From Chitinophaga sp. GbtcB8 (GTDB lineage Bacteria > Bacteroidota > Bacteroidia > Chitinophagales > Chitinophagaceae): 64,000 nt of DNA. How positions within the stretch are numbered: the stretch's first letter is position 1; each line of letters begins with the position of its first letter. The position numbers and the translations under genes were made by a program. The stretch is taken from contig NZ_JAGXJN010000017.1 in NCBI RefSeq assembly GCF_019091455.1, positions 62,001-126,000 on the forward strand, given 5' to 3'. The notes beneath the pieces were generated by a model. The model saw nothing but the letters and a program-made list of their open reading frames with translations, searched no databases and was not told the DNA's origin. Shown one piece after another: positions 24,527-34,969 of the stretch.

Positions 24527-26940
24527 TTTTTAATTATTGGGCAAAGACAGTATTAATAATTGTTTTGTGGAGCATGGGCTTTGCAAGCGTTTTTGCAAAT
24601 GATAATGACAACGAGAACGGGGGTACCATCAAAGGAACGGTTACCACCGCAGATAATAAGCCTGCAGCAGCAGTATCCGTATTGCTGAAAGGCAGCAAAA
24701 AAGCAGCCCGTACAAGTGACGACGGCACTTTTGTATTACGCAATGTATCTCCCGGCACTTATACCGTAGAAGTATCATTGATAGGTTATGAAACGGTTTC
24801 CGAAACGGTAACAATAAAACAGAACGAGGCTATCAGCGTACAGCTGCAGTTAAACGTATCGTCAAAAAGCCTTTCAGAAGTGGTGGTAACAGGCGCCTAT
24901 AGCCGGTTTACCCCAAGTAACAGTGAATATGTGGCCAAGCTGCCGCTTAAAAATATTGAGAATCCGCAGGTATATGCCGTAGTAGGTTCGGAAATGATCA
25001 AAGAGCAGGTAATTACCAGCTATGACGATGCGTTGAAGAATGCGCCGGGCCTCAGCAAGTTATGGTCCTCTACCGGCCGTGGCGGCGATGGCGCGGGTTA
25101 TTACACGCTGCGCGGATTTGCGGTGCAGCCCACACTGGTAAATGGCCTGGCCGGCTTAACCAACAGCGGGCTGGATGTAGCGAATGTGGAAAGGATTGAA
25201 GTGATCAAAGGCCCTTCCGGCACCCTGTTTGGCAGCACGCTGGTTTCTTACGGCGGCCTTATTAATACGGTTACTAAAAGACCCTACGATCATTTTGGCG
25301 GTACCGTAAGCTTTGTTTCCGGCGGCTATGGCCTGAACCGTTTTACGGCTGATATTAACACCCCGCTGGATAAAGATCAAACCGTATTGCTGCGCGTAAC
25401 AGGCGCTTATCATGACGAGAACAGCTTCCAGGATGCCGGTTTTAAGAAAAACCGTTTTCTGGCGCCCTCTCTTACTTACAAGGCTTCAGACAAGCTTACC
25501 TTTTTGCTGAATGCAGAATTTCTGAGCGCAGAAGGCACTAACCCCACCATGCTTTTCTTTGATCGTAGTGCGCCGCTGAGAGCCAAAAACCTGGCGGAGC
25601 TGGGATACAATAACAAGAACTCTTTTACCAGTAACAACCTTTCCATTAAAACGCCTACCACTACCCTGCAGGCACAAATGCAATATAAATTATCGAACCA
25701 ATGGACCTCGCAAACCATATTGTCCAGGAGCAGCGCCAAATCACAGGGCTACTATTCTTACCTGTATGAAACCTCCAGCTCCATGCCGGGCTTCCCTGAT
25801 ATACCCAGCACCTTTGCACGTTATGTGAGCGACCAGAATTATCGCACTACCACCACTGATATACAGCAGAATTTTATAGGCGATTTTAAGCTGGGCAGCC
25901 TGCGCAACCGCGTAGTGATCGGTGTAGATTACCTGAAACAGGATGCGCAGGATAACAGTACCGATTATGCCATGAACGGTCTGGTGGACATGACCGGTTT
26001 TGATTCAGGTATTTTATCCAGGCAGCATATGGATTCCCTTTTACAGGGCGCTGCGGTAAGCAACAGCAATCTTTCACAGGAAGTGATCAGCGGTTATATC
26101 TCCAATGTAATTAACTTTTTACCACAGCTCTCTGCTATGGCCAGCTTGCGGGTAGATCATTTTAAAACAGGAGGCCTCAGTATTTCTGAAGATGCTAAAT
26201 ACAATCAAACTACCTTATCGCCAAAATTTGGCCTGGTGTACCAGCCGGTGCTGAACATAGTATCCCTTTTTGCCAACTACATGAACGGGTTTACCAATAG
26301 CGCGCCCCGCCGGCAGAATGATAATACTATTAAAACCTTTAAGCCGGAACATGCGAATCAATGGGAAGCAGGTATTAAAACTAACCTGGTGGCAGATATA
26401 TTGACCGCCACGGTGAGCTATTATGATATAAAGGTTTCCAATACCATTATGCAGGACCCTACCCGGGTAGGTTTTTATACACAGGGCGGTAAACAATACA
26501 GCCGCGGTATAGATGCCGACATTGTGGCCAGCCCCGTAAGCGGGTTGAATATTGTGGCTGGTTACAGCTATAACAACAGCAAGGTGACTGCATCAGATGC
26601 CAAAGATTACCTGAACCGCCGCCCGGAAGGCGCCGGTCCCAAGCATATTGCCAATGCCTGGATCAGCTATAAATGCCCGGATGGTTACCTGCAGGGCTTT
26701 GGAGCAGGCTTTGGGGGCACCTATGCGGGTGAGAATATGATCCTGAACCGTGAGGTGACCGGTGTTTTTACCCTGCCTTCCTATACGGTATTAAATGCGG
26801 CATTATTTTATGACACCAAAAAATTCAATATCGCTTTTAAGCTGGATAACCTGACCAATAAGGAATATTACAAAGGCTGGTCAACCCTTGAGCCGCAAAT
26901 GCCCCGGCGTTTTTCTGCCAGCGGCACTTTTAAATTCTGA
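24517..26940 (+). CDS. TonB-dependent siderophore-type receptor
   Basis: This 807-residue protein has a signal peptide (to about residue 28), a carboxypeptidase-regulatory-like domain (about 38-115, GTIKGTVTTADNKPAAAVSV), a TonB box region (LSEVVVTGAYSRF), a plug with LRGFAVQPTLVNGL and VERIEVIKGPSGTLFGS, and a barrel ending ASGTFKF. The motif set matches ferric-siderophore receptors (FhuA/FpvA class) rather than SusC. No SusD partner is adjacent. I found no obvious Fur box. An inverted repeat covers the start codon. The ligand is not identifiable. Confidence 0.94.
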   Translation: MAQVFNYWAKTVLIIVLWSMGFASVFANDNDNENGGTIKGTVTTADNKPAAAVSVLLKGSKKAARTSDDGTFVLRNVSPGTYTVEVSLIGYETVSETVTIKQNEAISVQLQLNVSSKSLSEVVVTGAYSRFTPSNSEYVAKLPLKNIENPQVYAVVGSEMIKEQVITSYDDALKNAPGLSKLWSSTGRGGDGAGYYTLRGFAVQPTLVNGLAGLTNSGLDVANVERIEVIKGPSGTLFGSTLVSYGGLINTVTKRPYDHFGGTVSFVSGGYGLNRFTADINTPLDKDQTVLLRVTGAYHDENSFQDAGFKKNRFLAPSLTYKASDKLTFLLNAEFLSAEGTNPTMLFFDRSAPLRAKNLAELGYNNKNSFTSNNLSIKTPTTTLQAQMQYKLSNQWTSQTILSRSSAKSQGYYSYLYETSSSMPGFPDIPSTFARYVSDQNYRTTTTDIQQNFIGDFKLGSLRNRVVIGVDYLKQDAQDNSTDYAMNGLVDMTGFDSGILSRQHMDSLLQGAAVSNSNLSQEVISGYISNVINFLPQLSAMASLRVDHFKTGGLSISEDAKYNQTTLSPKFGLVYQPVLNIVSLFANYMNGFTNSAPRRQNDNTIKTFKPEHANQWEAGIKTNLVADILTATVSYYDIKVSNTIMQDPTRVGFYTQGGKQYSRGIDADIVASPVSGLNIVAGYSYNNSKVTASDAKDYLNRRPEGAGPKHIANAWISYKCPDGYLQGFGAGFGGTYAGENMILNREVTGVFTLPSYTVLNAALFYDTKKFNIAFKLDNLTNKEYYKGWSTLEPQMPRRFSASGTFKF

Positions 26941-26959
26941 TCTGTTAACCCATATAATA

Positions 26960-26993
26960 TCAGGGGGTAAGTGCGCATAGCATTACCCCCTGA
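26960..26993. terminator. Bidirectional terminator between convergent genes
   Basis: The 11-bp arms TCAGGGGGTAA and TTACCCCCTGA are perfect and sit 19 bp after the receptor stop and 5 bp before the SUFU-like gene stop. The T-run is weak. Confidence 0.7.
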
Positions 26994-26998
26994 CTCAT

Positions 26999-27670
26999 TT
27001 ATATAACGGACTTTCTTTTTAAGGTAGAAAGGGTAGCATGGCCCTGCTGTTGTATCAGCTCCGCCAGTTTTACACGGCCTTCTTCCCCGTTGGCGATCAC
27101 ATAATCCAGCTCTGCCAGGGTCAGTAATTTTACATTCACCAGCTTAACAGATTCCAGTGAAAGCTGTACACTCCCGGGGATCTTTTCATCCGGCAGGCCC
27201 AGTAAAACGCCTACCCTTCCTTCTGCATTTTTATATTCAGCCGGTACATCCACATCATACAATTCTGTGGAAAGAAAAGGCATTTCTTCAAATAAGTTAA
27301 TGATGCTGCCATTCTGGGCTACCAGCTGTGCCGCCTGGTATAAAAGCTGGAACTCCCAGGTGGTTTGTACGCCGCCTGTAATAGGTTCTGCAGCCACATA
27401 CACCTCCAGCCCAAAACCATTATAGGGTGCATTGGCGGGATTGGTCTCCGAATCATCATAGGGATCGCTTAACCCATCACTGGCTATAATAGTACGTTCC
27501 GGGGTGCGGATGGTGGCAAAGGCCTGCCGGAGCGAGGGCCAGGCCGGGCCGCCCATGAAGCTGGGATTTATCATATGAGCTATTACATCGGGATCCAGTT
27601 TACCCACACTATTCCATAAGTCATTGCGTAACTCGCAGGAGGTATCAAAATGTTGCTGGTAAGTACTCAT
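26999..27670 (-). CDS. Soluble protein with suppressor-of-fused-like (SUFU) features
   Basis: The 223-residue protein lacks a signal peptide or membrane segment. The order of blocks, especially NGFGLEVYVAAEPI, WEFQLLYQAAQLV and LLTLAELDYVIANG, resembles bacterial SUFU-domain proteins, many of which act as immunity or helper proteins in toxin systems; this reading is tentative. It stands alone, convergent with the TonB receptor and downstream of the Oar-like receptor, which has its own terminator. No toxin gene is adjacent. Confidence 0.6.
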   Translation of the reverse strand: MSTYQQHFDTSCELRNDLWNSVGKLDPDVIAHMINPSFMGGPAWPSLRQAFATIRTPERTIIASDGLSDPYDDSETNPANAPYNGFGLEVYVAAEPITGGVQTTWEFQLLYQAAQLVAQNGSIINLFEEMPFLSTELYDVDVPAEYKNAEGRVGVLLGLPDEKIPGSVQLSLESVKLVNVKLLTLAELDYVIANGEEGRVKLAELIQQQGHATLSTLKRKSVI

Positions 27671-27707
27671 GTGTATTTTTTTGTATGTGTAAGATAGGGT
27701 TTATTTC

Positions 27708-27737
27708 AAAAAAAAGAGGCTGTTTACAAACAGCCTC
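27708..27737 (-). terminator. Rho-independent terminator of the Oar-like receptor gene
   Basis: The stem GAGGCTGTT / AACAGCCTC is flanked on the plus strand by eight A (27708-27715), a T8 tract when transcribed on the minus strand, 27 bp past the receptor stop. Confidence 0.85.
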
Positions 27738-27764
27738 CTTTAAGTGTATGTTAAATAGGATTGG

Positions 27765-30700
27765 TTAAAACCCGTAACGGATACCCAGCTGGATCTGCCA
27801 GGGATTACCGCCCGGCGAGATGACGCCGGAGTTTACATTCACATTGTATTTATAAGTGGAAGTAGCTTTGTCAAAACCACCCAGGGAGTAAATGTTCTGC
27901 TTACCCAGCAGCTTGGATACGCCCCAGTCTTTATTCAGCATGTTGGCTACGTTAAAGAAATCGCCGGAGATCTCCAGGCTTTGTGATTTATACAGCTTAA
28001 ACTTCTTGGCTATCTTCAGATCCCATACACCGTAAAAGCCGTTTACCCCACCGTTACGTTCCGCTATTTTGCCACTGCTTTTGCTGATGTATTCTTTAAA
28101 ACGTTCATTTGCCAGCGGGTTATTCAGGATCGTGTTGATGCCGGTGCGGATCTTTTCCGCCACATTAGGATCATTCCTGTCAAACACGTAAGCCAGGTCA
28201 TTGGAGTTCACAAAATCGCCGTTTACGTTACCGCCTACGGCCAGGGAATAACGTGTACCGCCTATACCGGAATAACGTATGCCTACATTCACGCCCCAGA
28301 AGCTGGGCAGGGTGCCGTACACCACTATCTTATTGCGGAACTGCACATCGGAATAGGTCATTCTGCTCAGATCGCGCGGATCATCCTTTACCATCAGCGC
28401 CAGGGTAGCGGTATTGGCCACATCGCCGTTATAGGAAGTATTATCCTTGGTGTCGTTCCAGGTATAGCTGGCGCTTACTTCACCATCCCTGAAATAACGG
28501 AAGGTACCATCTACCACAAAAGCAAACTGGTTCACCTTACCGGCGCTGTTCAGCTCCAGCACACGGCCTACATTGCTGCTTTTACGGCCCTGCATCCAGT
28601 CTGTAGCGCCATTGCTCGCTGTAATGGAGCCGGCCGGCACATATACGCCACGGTTGGCTTCATTGGCCAGGCGGAAGTAAGGCTGGTCAACCATGTTCCG
28701 GTCTACATACATGTAGTTATTACGTGCAATGGTGGTAAAGAAGGTGACGCCCATTTTAAAGCGGTCGGTAAAGAAGTGGTTATAGGAAATATTGGCCTTG
28801 TACACTACGGGTATACGGGCATCTTTACCATTCATGTTAATGGTGCCCTGGCGGGGCAGGTTCTGCTGGTCAAACATTTCCTTGCCCGGTGCAGCTGCAG
28901 GATTTTTGCGGTACTCTGCAAAGTCGGGCCGGGGCACAGCAGCGCCCTGCACATCAATGGTCAATACTTTGGTGCCATCAAACAGCATGTTGTTGATCAT
29001 TGCATAGTTGTTGATGTCGGAGCCAAAGATGGCTGCGCCAAAGCGCAGGTAATCCCTGTGCTGTTCATTCACATCCCAGTTGAACTGGATACGCGGCTGC
29101 AGCTGGAATGTTTTCAGTGAGTTATCGGTACGCAGGCCCAGCTCATTATATACCGTCTGGTTAAAGTTGGGATGGTTCAGGTAAGTGGTATAGTCTGCAC
29201 GCAGGCCGGCTATCATTTCAAAACCTTTGAACAGGTTTGTCTGGATCTGTGCGTACAGCGCGGCATTAATAATGTTCTGGTTCACGGCCGGATCATCTGC
29301 CAGGGCTACTTCCCGCGCATAACGGTAAGGTGTTTGGGCTTCAAAGGCATTGAGGCCGGTGAAATAAAAACGGCCGTTCATTTCACTGCCATATAAAGAG
29401 TTCATATGGCTGTACTGTATGTCGGTGCCAAATGTATAGTTAGCCTTGTTGGTGCTGAAGTACACGTTATCCACCACCTGCACTACGTGGTTGTAAAAAT
29501 GCTCCGGTGAGTAACGTTGTCCGCCCAGCTGTATATCGGTGTATACAGAATCGCTGCCAATGAGCGATCCCACCCGTTGTACAATGGCGCGGGGTATATT
29601 CTGTTTGGGCAGTTGGCTGCCGGGTGAGCTTTCTTCAAAAGTGTACAGGTGCTGCACTTTCAGCTCATTGGTTAAGCGCGGGTTCAATACGGTGCGCAGG
29701 GTAGCCAGTATGCTGTTGTTCACCGCCTTGGCATTGGCGTATACTTCATACAGGTTAATGGCGGTATTATCATCCCGTCCTAAAGGTGCACGGTCATTCA
29801 CATAATTATCACGGATGGTAAGCAGGTTTTTTTCATTCAGCTGCCAGTCTATACGCGCAAAAATGGCATCAGTGCCTCTCTTTTTATCAAAGGATCCGAA
29901 CTGCGGTGCAGCGGATACGCCGTAGCTGCTGCGGGCAATGTCCAGGTAACGGTCCAGGGATGATTGTGTAACGTTAAGCCGTTTTTCATCGGCCGGTGTT
30001 TTAATATCTGCCAGCTGCAGGGGGCGCGCATCTTTCTGGTGATCCCATGCTACAAAGAAATGCGCTTTGTCTTTAATGATAGGGCCTCCTAATGAGAAAC
30101 CGTATTGGTAAGTGGAAAAATCGTTCTGGCGTTTATTGCCGCGGGTATCATAAGGGCTGGATAGCCAATCCGTTCTTCCAAATATAAATGCGCTGCCGGA
30201 AAAGGTATTGGTACCTGCTTTGGTAACGGTGCTGATGGTGCCGCCGCCGCTGCGGCCATACGTAACATCATACTGGTTGGTTACTACCTTGAACTCGCGG
30301 ATGGCTTCCATGGAAAGTGCGTAAGGGCCGCCAATACGGCTGTTGGTGCCGCTGCTGGAAGTTGGGTTCTTGGCGGTGGTGCCATCAATAGTAATGTTGG
30401 TGGAGGAGCCTAATTGCCCGGCCAGGTTGCTGCCGCTGCTTAAAGGTGACAGATCAATGAGCGATGTAAAGTTACGGCCGTTCACCGGCAGGCGGTTAAT
30501 GTCTTTAGCAGTAACGGTGGTGGCTGCACCAAAATTCTCTGTTTTGTTTTTTAAGCCGCCGGCCGTTACTGTTACTTCATTAATATTCACCGTGGAACTT
30601 TTCAGGTCAATATTAATGCGCACCAGGTCGCCCTGGTTCAGCGTATAGCCGGTACGTTTCTGTTCTCCGTAACCCATGGAGGTCACCGTAATAGTGTACG

Positions 30701-30932
30701 GGCCGCCCAAAGGCAGCTCTTTCAGGATAAACTCTCCTTTGGCATTGGTAACGGTGCGGGTGTTGAAGCCGGTAGATTCATTCCGTATCAGGATGGAAGC
30801 ACCGGGAATGGCCTGTTTCGCATCATCAGTAATGATTCCGGTAAATGAGGCTTGCGTGGTTTGTGCAAATGCATGGTGCCGCACAATGCTGCATAATAAC
30901 AGCAAGAATAAAGTCGCTAATATAGGTTTCAT
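27765..30932 (-). CDS. Oar-like TonB-dependent receptor
   Basis: This 1055-residue outer-membrane protein has a signal peptide (MKPILATLFLLLLCSIVRHH, from ATG 30932), a carboxypeptidase-regulatory-like domain (FTGIITDDAKQAIPGASILI) and a plug/barrel with VNGRNFTSLIDLSP, SMEAIREFKVVTNQYD and YGRSGGGTISTVTKAGTN, the signature of Oar-type receptors first known from Myxococcus. Such proteins transport or secrete proteins in some species. A TTG at 30968 would add 12 residues ahead of the signal peptide. It lacks a SusD partner, and an intrinsic terminator follows. Confidence 0.92.
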   Translation of the reverse strand: MKPILATLFLLLLCSIVRHHAFAQTTQASFTGIITDDAKQAIPGASILIRNESTGFNTRTVTNAKGEFILKELPLGGPYTITVTSMGYGEQKRTGYTLNQGDLVRINIDLKSSTVNINEVTVTAGGLKNKTENFGAATTVTAKDINRLPVNGRNFTSLIDLSPLSSGSNLAGQLGSSTNITIDGTTAKNPTSSSGTNSRIGGPYALSMEAIREFKVVTNQYDVTYGRSGGGTISTVTKAGTNTFSGSAFIFGRTDWLSSPYDTRGNKRQNDFSTYQYGFSLGGPIIKDKAHFFVAWDHQKDARPLQLADIKTPADEKRLNVTQSSLDRYLDIARSSYGVSAAPQFGSFDKKRGTDAIFARIDWQLNEKNLLTIRDNYVNDRAPLGRDDNTAINLYEVYANAKAVNNSILATLRTVLNPRLTNELKVQHLYTFEESSPGSQLPKQNIPRAIVQRVGSLIGSDSVYTDIQLGGQRYSPEHFYNHVVQVVDNVYFSTNKANYTFGTDIQYSHMNSLYGSEMNGRFYFTGLNAFEAQTPYRYAREVALADDPAVNQNIINAALYAQIQTNLFKGFEMIAGLRADYTTYLNHPNFNQTVYNELGLRTDNSLKTFQLQPRIQFNWDVNEQHRDYLRFGAAIFGSDINNYAMINNMLFDGTKVLTIDVQGAAVPRPDFAEYRKNPAAAPGKEMFDQQNLPRQGTINMNGKDARIPVVYKANISYNHFFTDRFKMGVTFFTTIARNNYMYVDRNMVDQPYFRLANEANRGVYVPAGSITASNGATDWMQGRKSSNVGRVLELNSAGKVNQFAFVVDGTFRYFRDGEVSASYTWNDTKDNTSYNGDVANTATLALMVKDDPRDLSRMTYSDVQFRNKIVVYGTLPSFWGVNVGIRYSGIGGTRYSLAVGGNVNGDFVNSNDLAYVFDRNDPNVAEKIRTGINTILNNPLANERFKEYISKSSGKIAERNGGVNGFYGVWDLKIAKKFKLYKSQSLEISGDFFNVANMLNKDWGVSKLLGKQNIYSLGGFDKATSTYKYNVNVNSGVISPGGNPWQIQLGIRYGF

Positions 30933-31072
30933 GGGCGCGAAAATAAAATAGTGAATATAGGCTTGCAATAATGCAATGAATCATAACGTAAAATTCATAT
31001 TTCCCTGCGCTGATGTTACTGTAATAAGTATGTGCGAATAAGTTACAACGTTTTGTACAGATATAAAAACAG

Positions 31073-31108
31073 ATAACCTGCCGGTTCCTGATGAGGATGG
31101 CAGGTTAT
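31073..31108 (-). terminator. Terminator hairpin after the stress-type SDR gene
   Basis: The 10-bp arms ATAACCTGCC and GGCAGGTTAT flank a 16-nt loop and are followed on the minus strand by CTGTTTTT, 28 bp after the SDR stop. Confidence 0.75.
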
Positions 31109-31136
31109 GCGTTGCTGGTATAACTGGTATGGCTGT

Positions 31137-32033
31137 TTAAATAGTAGGCATACCACCGGTTACCTGTACTGTTGCGCCCGACATGTAGCTGCCTTCCTGG
31201 CTGGCCAGCAGCACAAATGCAGGGGCAACCTCTGCCGGTTGACCAGCCCTGCCCAGCGGCGTGTTCTTCCCAAATTCCTTTACATGATCTGCCGGGAAGC
31301 TACCGGGAATTAAAGGCGTCCAGATAGGGCCGGGTGCCACGCAATTTACGCGGATGCCTTTTTCGCCCCACAGCTGCGCCAGGGTAGAAGTAAAGTTTTG
31401 AATGGCTGCTTTGGTAGCCGTGTAAGGCACTAAGGTAGGCCGGGGCGTGTAGGCGTTAACGGAAGTAGTATTAATAACGGCACTGCCGGGTTTTAAATAC
31501 GGCTCTGCTGCTTTACACAAATAAAACATGGCATGGATATTTGTTTTAAATGTGTAATCCCATTCTTCGCTGGGTATTTCCTGTAAGGATTTATACTCCA
31601 TCTGGTAAGCGGCATTGTTAACCAGTATGTCTATGCCGCCCAGCTCCTGCACTGCTTTTTCAATCAGCTGTTTGCAGTGTTCTTCCTGGCTGATGTCGCC
31701 GGGTACCAGCACAGCTTTGCGGCCTACATCTTCTACCCACTTTGCGGTTTCGCGGGCATCTTCATCTTCTTTCAGATAAGAGATCAGTACATCGGCGCCT
31801 TCCCGTGCAAAGGCTATTGCAACCGCTTTACCAATGCCGGAGTCGCCCCCGGTAATAATAGCTTTACGTCCTTCCAGGCGGCCGCTTCCTTTGTAAGTGG
31901 TTTCACCGTGGTCCGGTTTAGGATCCATTTGCTGTTCGGTGCCAGGCATGGCCTGTTCCTGTGCAGGGAATGATTTGGGATATTGTTGCGTAGGATCCTG
32001 TGTTCCGGGTCTTTCAACAGTTTTCGTTGCCAT
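31137..32033 (-). CDS. SDR oxidoreductase, YghA/general-stress type
   Basis: The 298-residue protein has a long Pro/Gln-rich N-terminal extension (about 50 residues) before the cofactor motif TGGDSGIGKAVAIAFA, then NNAAYQME, a catalytic Ser in NTTSVNAY, Y-x3-K in VPYTATKAAI, and a C-terminal VQVTGGMPTI. The extension and motifs are typical of the YghA/YdaD-type SDRs induced by general stress. The substrate is unknown. It is monocistronic with a terminator. Confidence 0.9.
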   Translation of the reverse strand: MATKTVERPGTQDPTQQYPKSFPAQEQAMPGTEQQMDPKPDHGETTYKGSGRLEGRKAIITGGDSGIGKAVAIAFAREGADVLISYLKEDEDARETAKWVEDVGRKAVLVPGDISQEEHCKQLIEKAVQELGGIDILVNNAAYQMEYKSLQEIPSEEWDYTFKTNIHAMFYLCKAAEPYLKPGSAVINTTSVNAYTPRPTLVPYTATKAAIQNFTSTLAQLWGEKGIRVNCVAPGPIWTPLIPGSFPADHVKEFGKNTPLGRAGQPAEVAPAFVLLASQEGSYMSGATVQVTGGMPTI

Positions 32034-32217
32034 GATTGAATGATTTTATGATGAGCAATGTTTTTCTATAAGAGCGGGCTATTATCATGCCAGTGGCGGA
32101 TGTTAGAGGGAATGTGTATGTTACACTTCAGGCTGCTCTACAAAGAGGGGAGGGATTTTATGCACAATGTAAATTAATTGAACCCGGGCAGGCAGCAGTT
32201 TGTTCGTATTATGGGGG

Positions 32218-34188
32218 TTATTGTATAATAGCCAGGAGCTGTTTGTTTTTAAGTAACCAGTCAAAGCCGGGATCCTGGCGAACGTATTGTTTCAGTGTTG
32301 GGTTCTTTTCAATGGCTTTGGAAAGGTATTTTAATGCATCTGTTTTATTGTGCATGCAGCCGGACATGCTGGCGAGGTTATAATACGCCGACCCGTTACC
32401 GGCATCTGCTCTCAGGCTATGTTTAAAGCAGTCAAAGGCTTGCTCGTATTTGCCATGCATCTCATATGCCATGCCAAGCTCATTCCACAAATTGCTATCA
32501 TTGGGAAAGAATTTTAACAAGGACTGAAAGTGCTCCGCCGCTTTATTATAGTTCGTTATATTTTTATAGAAAAAAGCAGCTGAAAGCAGCACTAATACGT
32601 TATTAGGATTAATAGCCAGTGCAGCTTCCATGTTTTTTTGCGCCTTTGCATAATTTCTTTCCTGGTAGTACATAAGCCCCAGTGAGTGCAATGCATTTAC
32701 ATAAACAGGATTGATCTGTAGCGCTCTTTCCAGGTAAACCTGTGCCTTTTTATAATCCTTCATTTTTCTGCATACATCTCCTAAATGGTACCAGGCTTCT
32801 GCATAAGTTGAGTCAACCCGGGTAGCATGTTCTAAATGTGTTTTAGCGGCAACAGTATCTTTTAAGCGAAGACATACATCTGCCAGTAATACCCAGATAT
32901 CCGCATGGGCGGCGTGTATACGTAAGGATTTTTCAAAACAATCCCTCGCTTTCGCATAGATCTTCATATCCCTGTAAACATTGCCCAGTATGGCTAAATT
33001 CGTTTCGGTATCCGGTGTTAATTTTTGCAGGATCCGGTTATAATATTGATTACCGGTTGAAGTATCCTTTAAGATGTAATGCAAGCGTCCCATATTTAGT
33101 AATGCTTCCACATCATCCGGGCAATACGCCAGCGCTTTTTCAAAGTATGGTTTTGCTTCAACGTATTTATCCTGTCTTGTTAAAGCAACACCCAGGTGTA
33201 TGGCTGCTTCTATATTACCGGGGTTGATCTTTAATACCTTTTCACAGTATATCCCGGCATTGATGTTGTCGTTTATAAAAAAATAACAGGCGCTTAGCAA
33301 GAACAGGATCTGTTCATTTTTATCAAAATCTTTGATCTGCCGGAACTTCTGAATGGCAGCAGAAAAATTCCGCTGTTTTATATCAGCTACGCCAGCTACC
33401 CAGCTTATGATATAGTCCATAGGGGCGGCACTGGTCCCTTCACGAAGATCTTTCAACCCTTCCATATCATGCATTTTATAGTTTGTTTGTGCCGGTATTC
33501 TTACCAGGTGCCAGTCTTTAAAGTTGGTGATGTAGTTGAAACATATTTTATCTGAAGTACCCCCTTCACATTCCTTATAGGAGTAGGCGCCATACAGGAT
33601 CTGGTCGGCATGGTGGTGCCGCATGATCGAATCCGCCATTTGATGGGTAAAGTTACGGTAGTCGATGGAATCCGTCAGGTAATAGGCATCAATGTTTTCA
33701 CCCTGGCTGCTGATATTGTCAAAACGTGATTTAATTACTGTTGCGATCTCACTTTTTTTCCCTTGATACTCGCATTGTTTTCCCCATGGTAAGATCAATA
33801 CTTTGAATCTTTTATTGGTCAGGCTAAAAACCGGTTCCATACGCTTACGGGCGGCTAAAACATCGTCAGATGGATTGAATTCTTTATACAAAGCCATGGG
33901 CCATATCAGCAAAAATGCGCCTGCAAAAAAAAGTAGTAGCGGGTTGCCGAACTTTACGATCTTAAAAAGCCTCCCGGAAGGGCCGGCCCAGCTTATTTTA
34001 CGATATTTAAACAGGATGAATATAATAATACCCGTTATTAATACGGGGATGGTAATATATATCGCCAGTTTTAGCGTAATGTGATTGTAGGCATCTGCTA
34101 TTGAACACAGCCACCCTGTAACAGTAAGTGCGCCGGTGGCCATACATGTAAGAACGAACAAAAGTTGTTGCGGGGGCGTTTTTTTCAT
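32218..34188 (-). CDS. Membrane-anchored TPR-repeat protein
   Basis: The 656-residue protein has three N-terminal hydrophobic helices (about residues 9-30, 40-60 and 83-103), then a domain starting FKVLILPWG with A/G-rich ADQILYGAYSY that resembles the TolB-N/FlgO-like fold (a guess), followed by about ten tetratricopeptide repeats from residue 265 to the end. A typical repeat is AEAWYHLGDVCRKMKDYKKA. TPR arrays mediate protein-protein contacts, so this is likely a scaffold or sensor facing one side of the membrane. No partner is evident in the neighbourhood. Confidence 0.82.
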   Translation of the reverse strand: MKKTPPQQLLFVLTCMATGALTVTGWLCSIADAYNHITLKLAIYITIPVLITGIIIFILFKYRKISWAGPSGRLFKIVKFGNPLLLFFAGAFLLIWPMALYKEFNPSDDVLAARKRMEPVFSLTNKRFKVLILPWGKQCEYQGKKSEIATVIKSRFDNISSQGENIDAYYLTDSIDYRNFTHQMADSIMRHHHADQILYGAYSYKECEGGTSDKICFNYITNFKDWHLVRIPAQTNYKMHDMEGLKDLREGTSAAPMDYIISWVAGVADIKQRNFSAAIQKFRQIKDFDKNEQILFLLSACYFFINDNINAGIYCEKVLKINPGNIEAAIHLGVALTRQDKYVEAKPYFEKALAYCPDDVEALLNMGRLHYILKDTSTGNQYYNRILQKLTPDTETNLAILGNVYRDMKIYAKARDCFEKSLRIHAAHADIWVLLADVCLRLKDTVAAKTHLEHATRVDSTYAEAWYHLGDVCRKMKDYKKAQVYLERALQINPVYVNALHSLGLMYYQERNYAKAQKNMEAALAINPNNVLVLLSAAFFYKNITNYNKAAEHFQSLLKFFPNDSNLWNELGMAYEMHGKYEQAFDCFKHSLRADAGNGSAYYNLASMSGCMHNKTDALKYLSKAIEKNPTLKQYVRQDPGFDWLLKNKQLLAIIQ

Positions 34189-34378
34189 AACTGGATTATA
34201 GTAGGATCAGTGAAAGAGGTATTTATAAACTAATGCCTAATGACAATCTTAATGGCACAGAACAATGAGGTACTATCTATTATACGTTGTTTCAAGCGAA
34301 TTGTACTATTTTCCCCAACCCTGTCCTATTTCCCTTTTCTCATTTGTTATACCCTTATAACATCAAAAACAAAATAAC

Positions 34379-34942
34379 ATGAGAAAGCTAACCGTATTCA
34401 ACTTTATGACCCTTAACGGCTACTACAAAGGCCCTGATGGTGATATCAGCTGGCATAAGCAGGCAACAGGCGCAGAAGAAAATGAATATGCCAAAGAAGG
34501 CGCACAATCCGGATCTGCGCTGCTTTTCGGGCGGGTAACCTATGAAATGATGGCCGGCTACTGGCCTACGCCCGCCGCCCTGCAGCAGCACCCCGGAGTA
34601 GCGGAGGGCATGAACCGTTCGGAGAAGATCGTTTTTTCCAGGACGCTGAAAAGCGCAGACTGGAACAATACCACCCTGGTAAAAGAGGACCTGGTTACTG
34701 CGGTAAAACAGCTGAAACAACAACCCGGCGGCCCTATGACCATACTGGGCAGTGGCAGCATTGTAACCCAGCTGGCAGACCATGGGTTAATTGATGAATA
34801 CCAGTTTATGCTGGATCCCCTGGCGCTGGGCAACGGCACGCCCATTTTTAGCGGCCTGCAGCAGCAGCTGAACCTGCAATTAAAGGATTCAAGGGTATTT
34901 AAAAGCGGCATCGTATTGCTTTGCTATCAACCGGCTAAATAG
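34379..34942 (+). CDS. Dihydrofolate reductase-fold protein (RibD C-terminal family)
   Basis: This 187-residue protein has the RibD-C/DHFR fold: RKLTVFNFMTLNGYY at the N-terminus, LLFGRVTYEMMAGYWP, and MTILGSGSIVTQLADHGLID with DEYQFMLDPLALGNGTPIF. The family contains NADPH-dependent reductases, mostly of unknown substrate. It heads a cluster with a DGPF protein and an ECF42-type sigma factor (27 bp and 39 bp gaps), so it is likely co-expressed with them. Confidence 0.9.
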   Translation: MRKLTVFNFMTLNGYYKGPDGDISWHKQATGAEENEYAKEGAQSGSALLFGRVTYEMMAGYWPTPAALQQHPGVAEGMNRSEKIVFSRTLKSADWNNTTLVKEDLVTAVKQLKQQPGGPMTILGSGSIVTQLADHGLIDEYQFMLDPLALGNGTPIFSGLQQQLNLQLKDSRVFKSGIVLLCYQPAK

Positions 34943-34969
34943 TATATTAACTAATAAAACCAAAGCAAT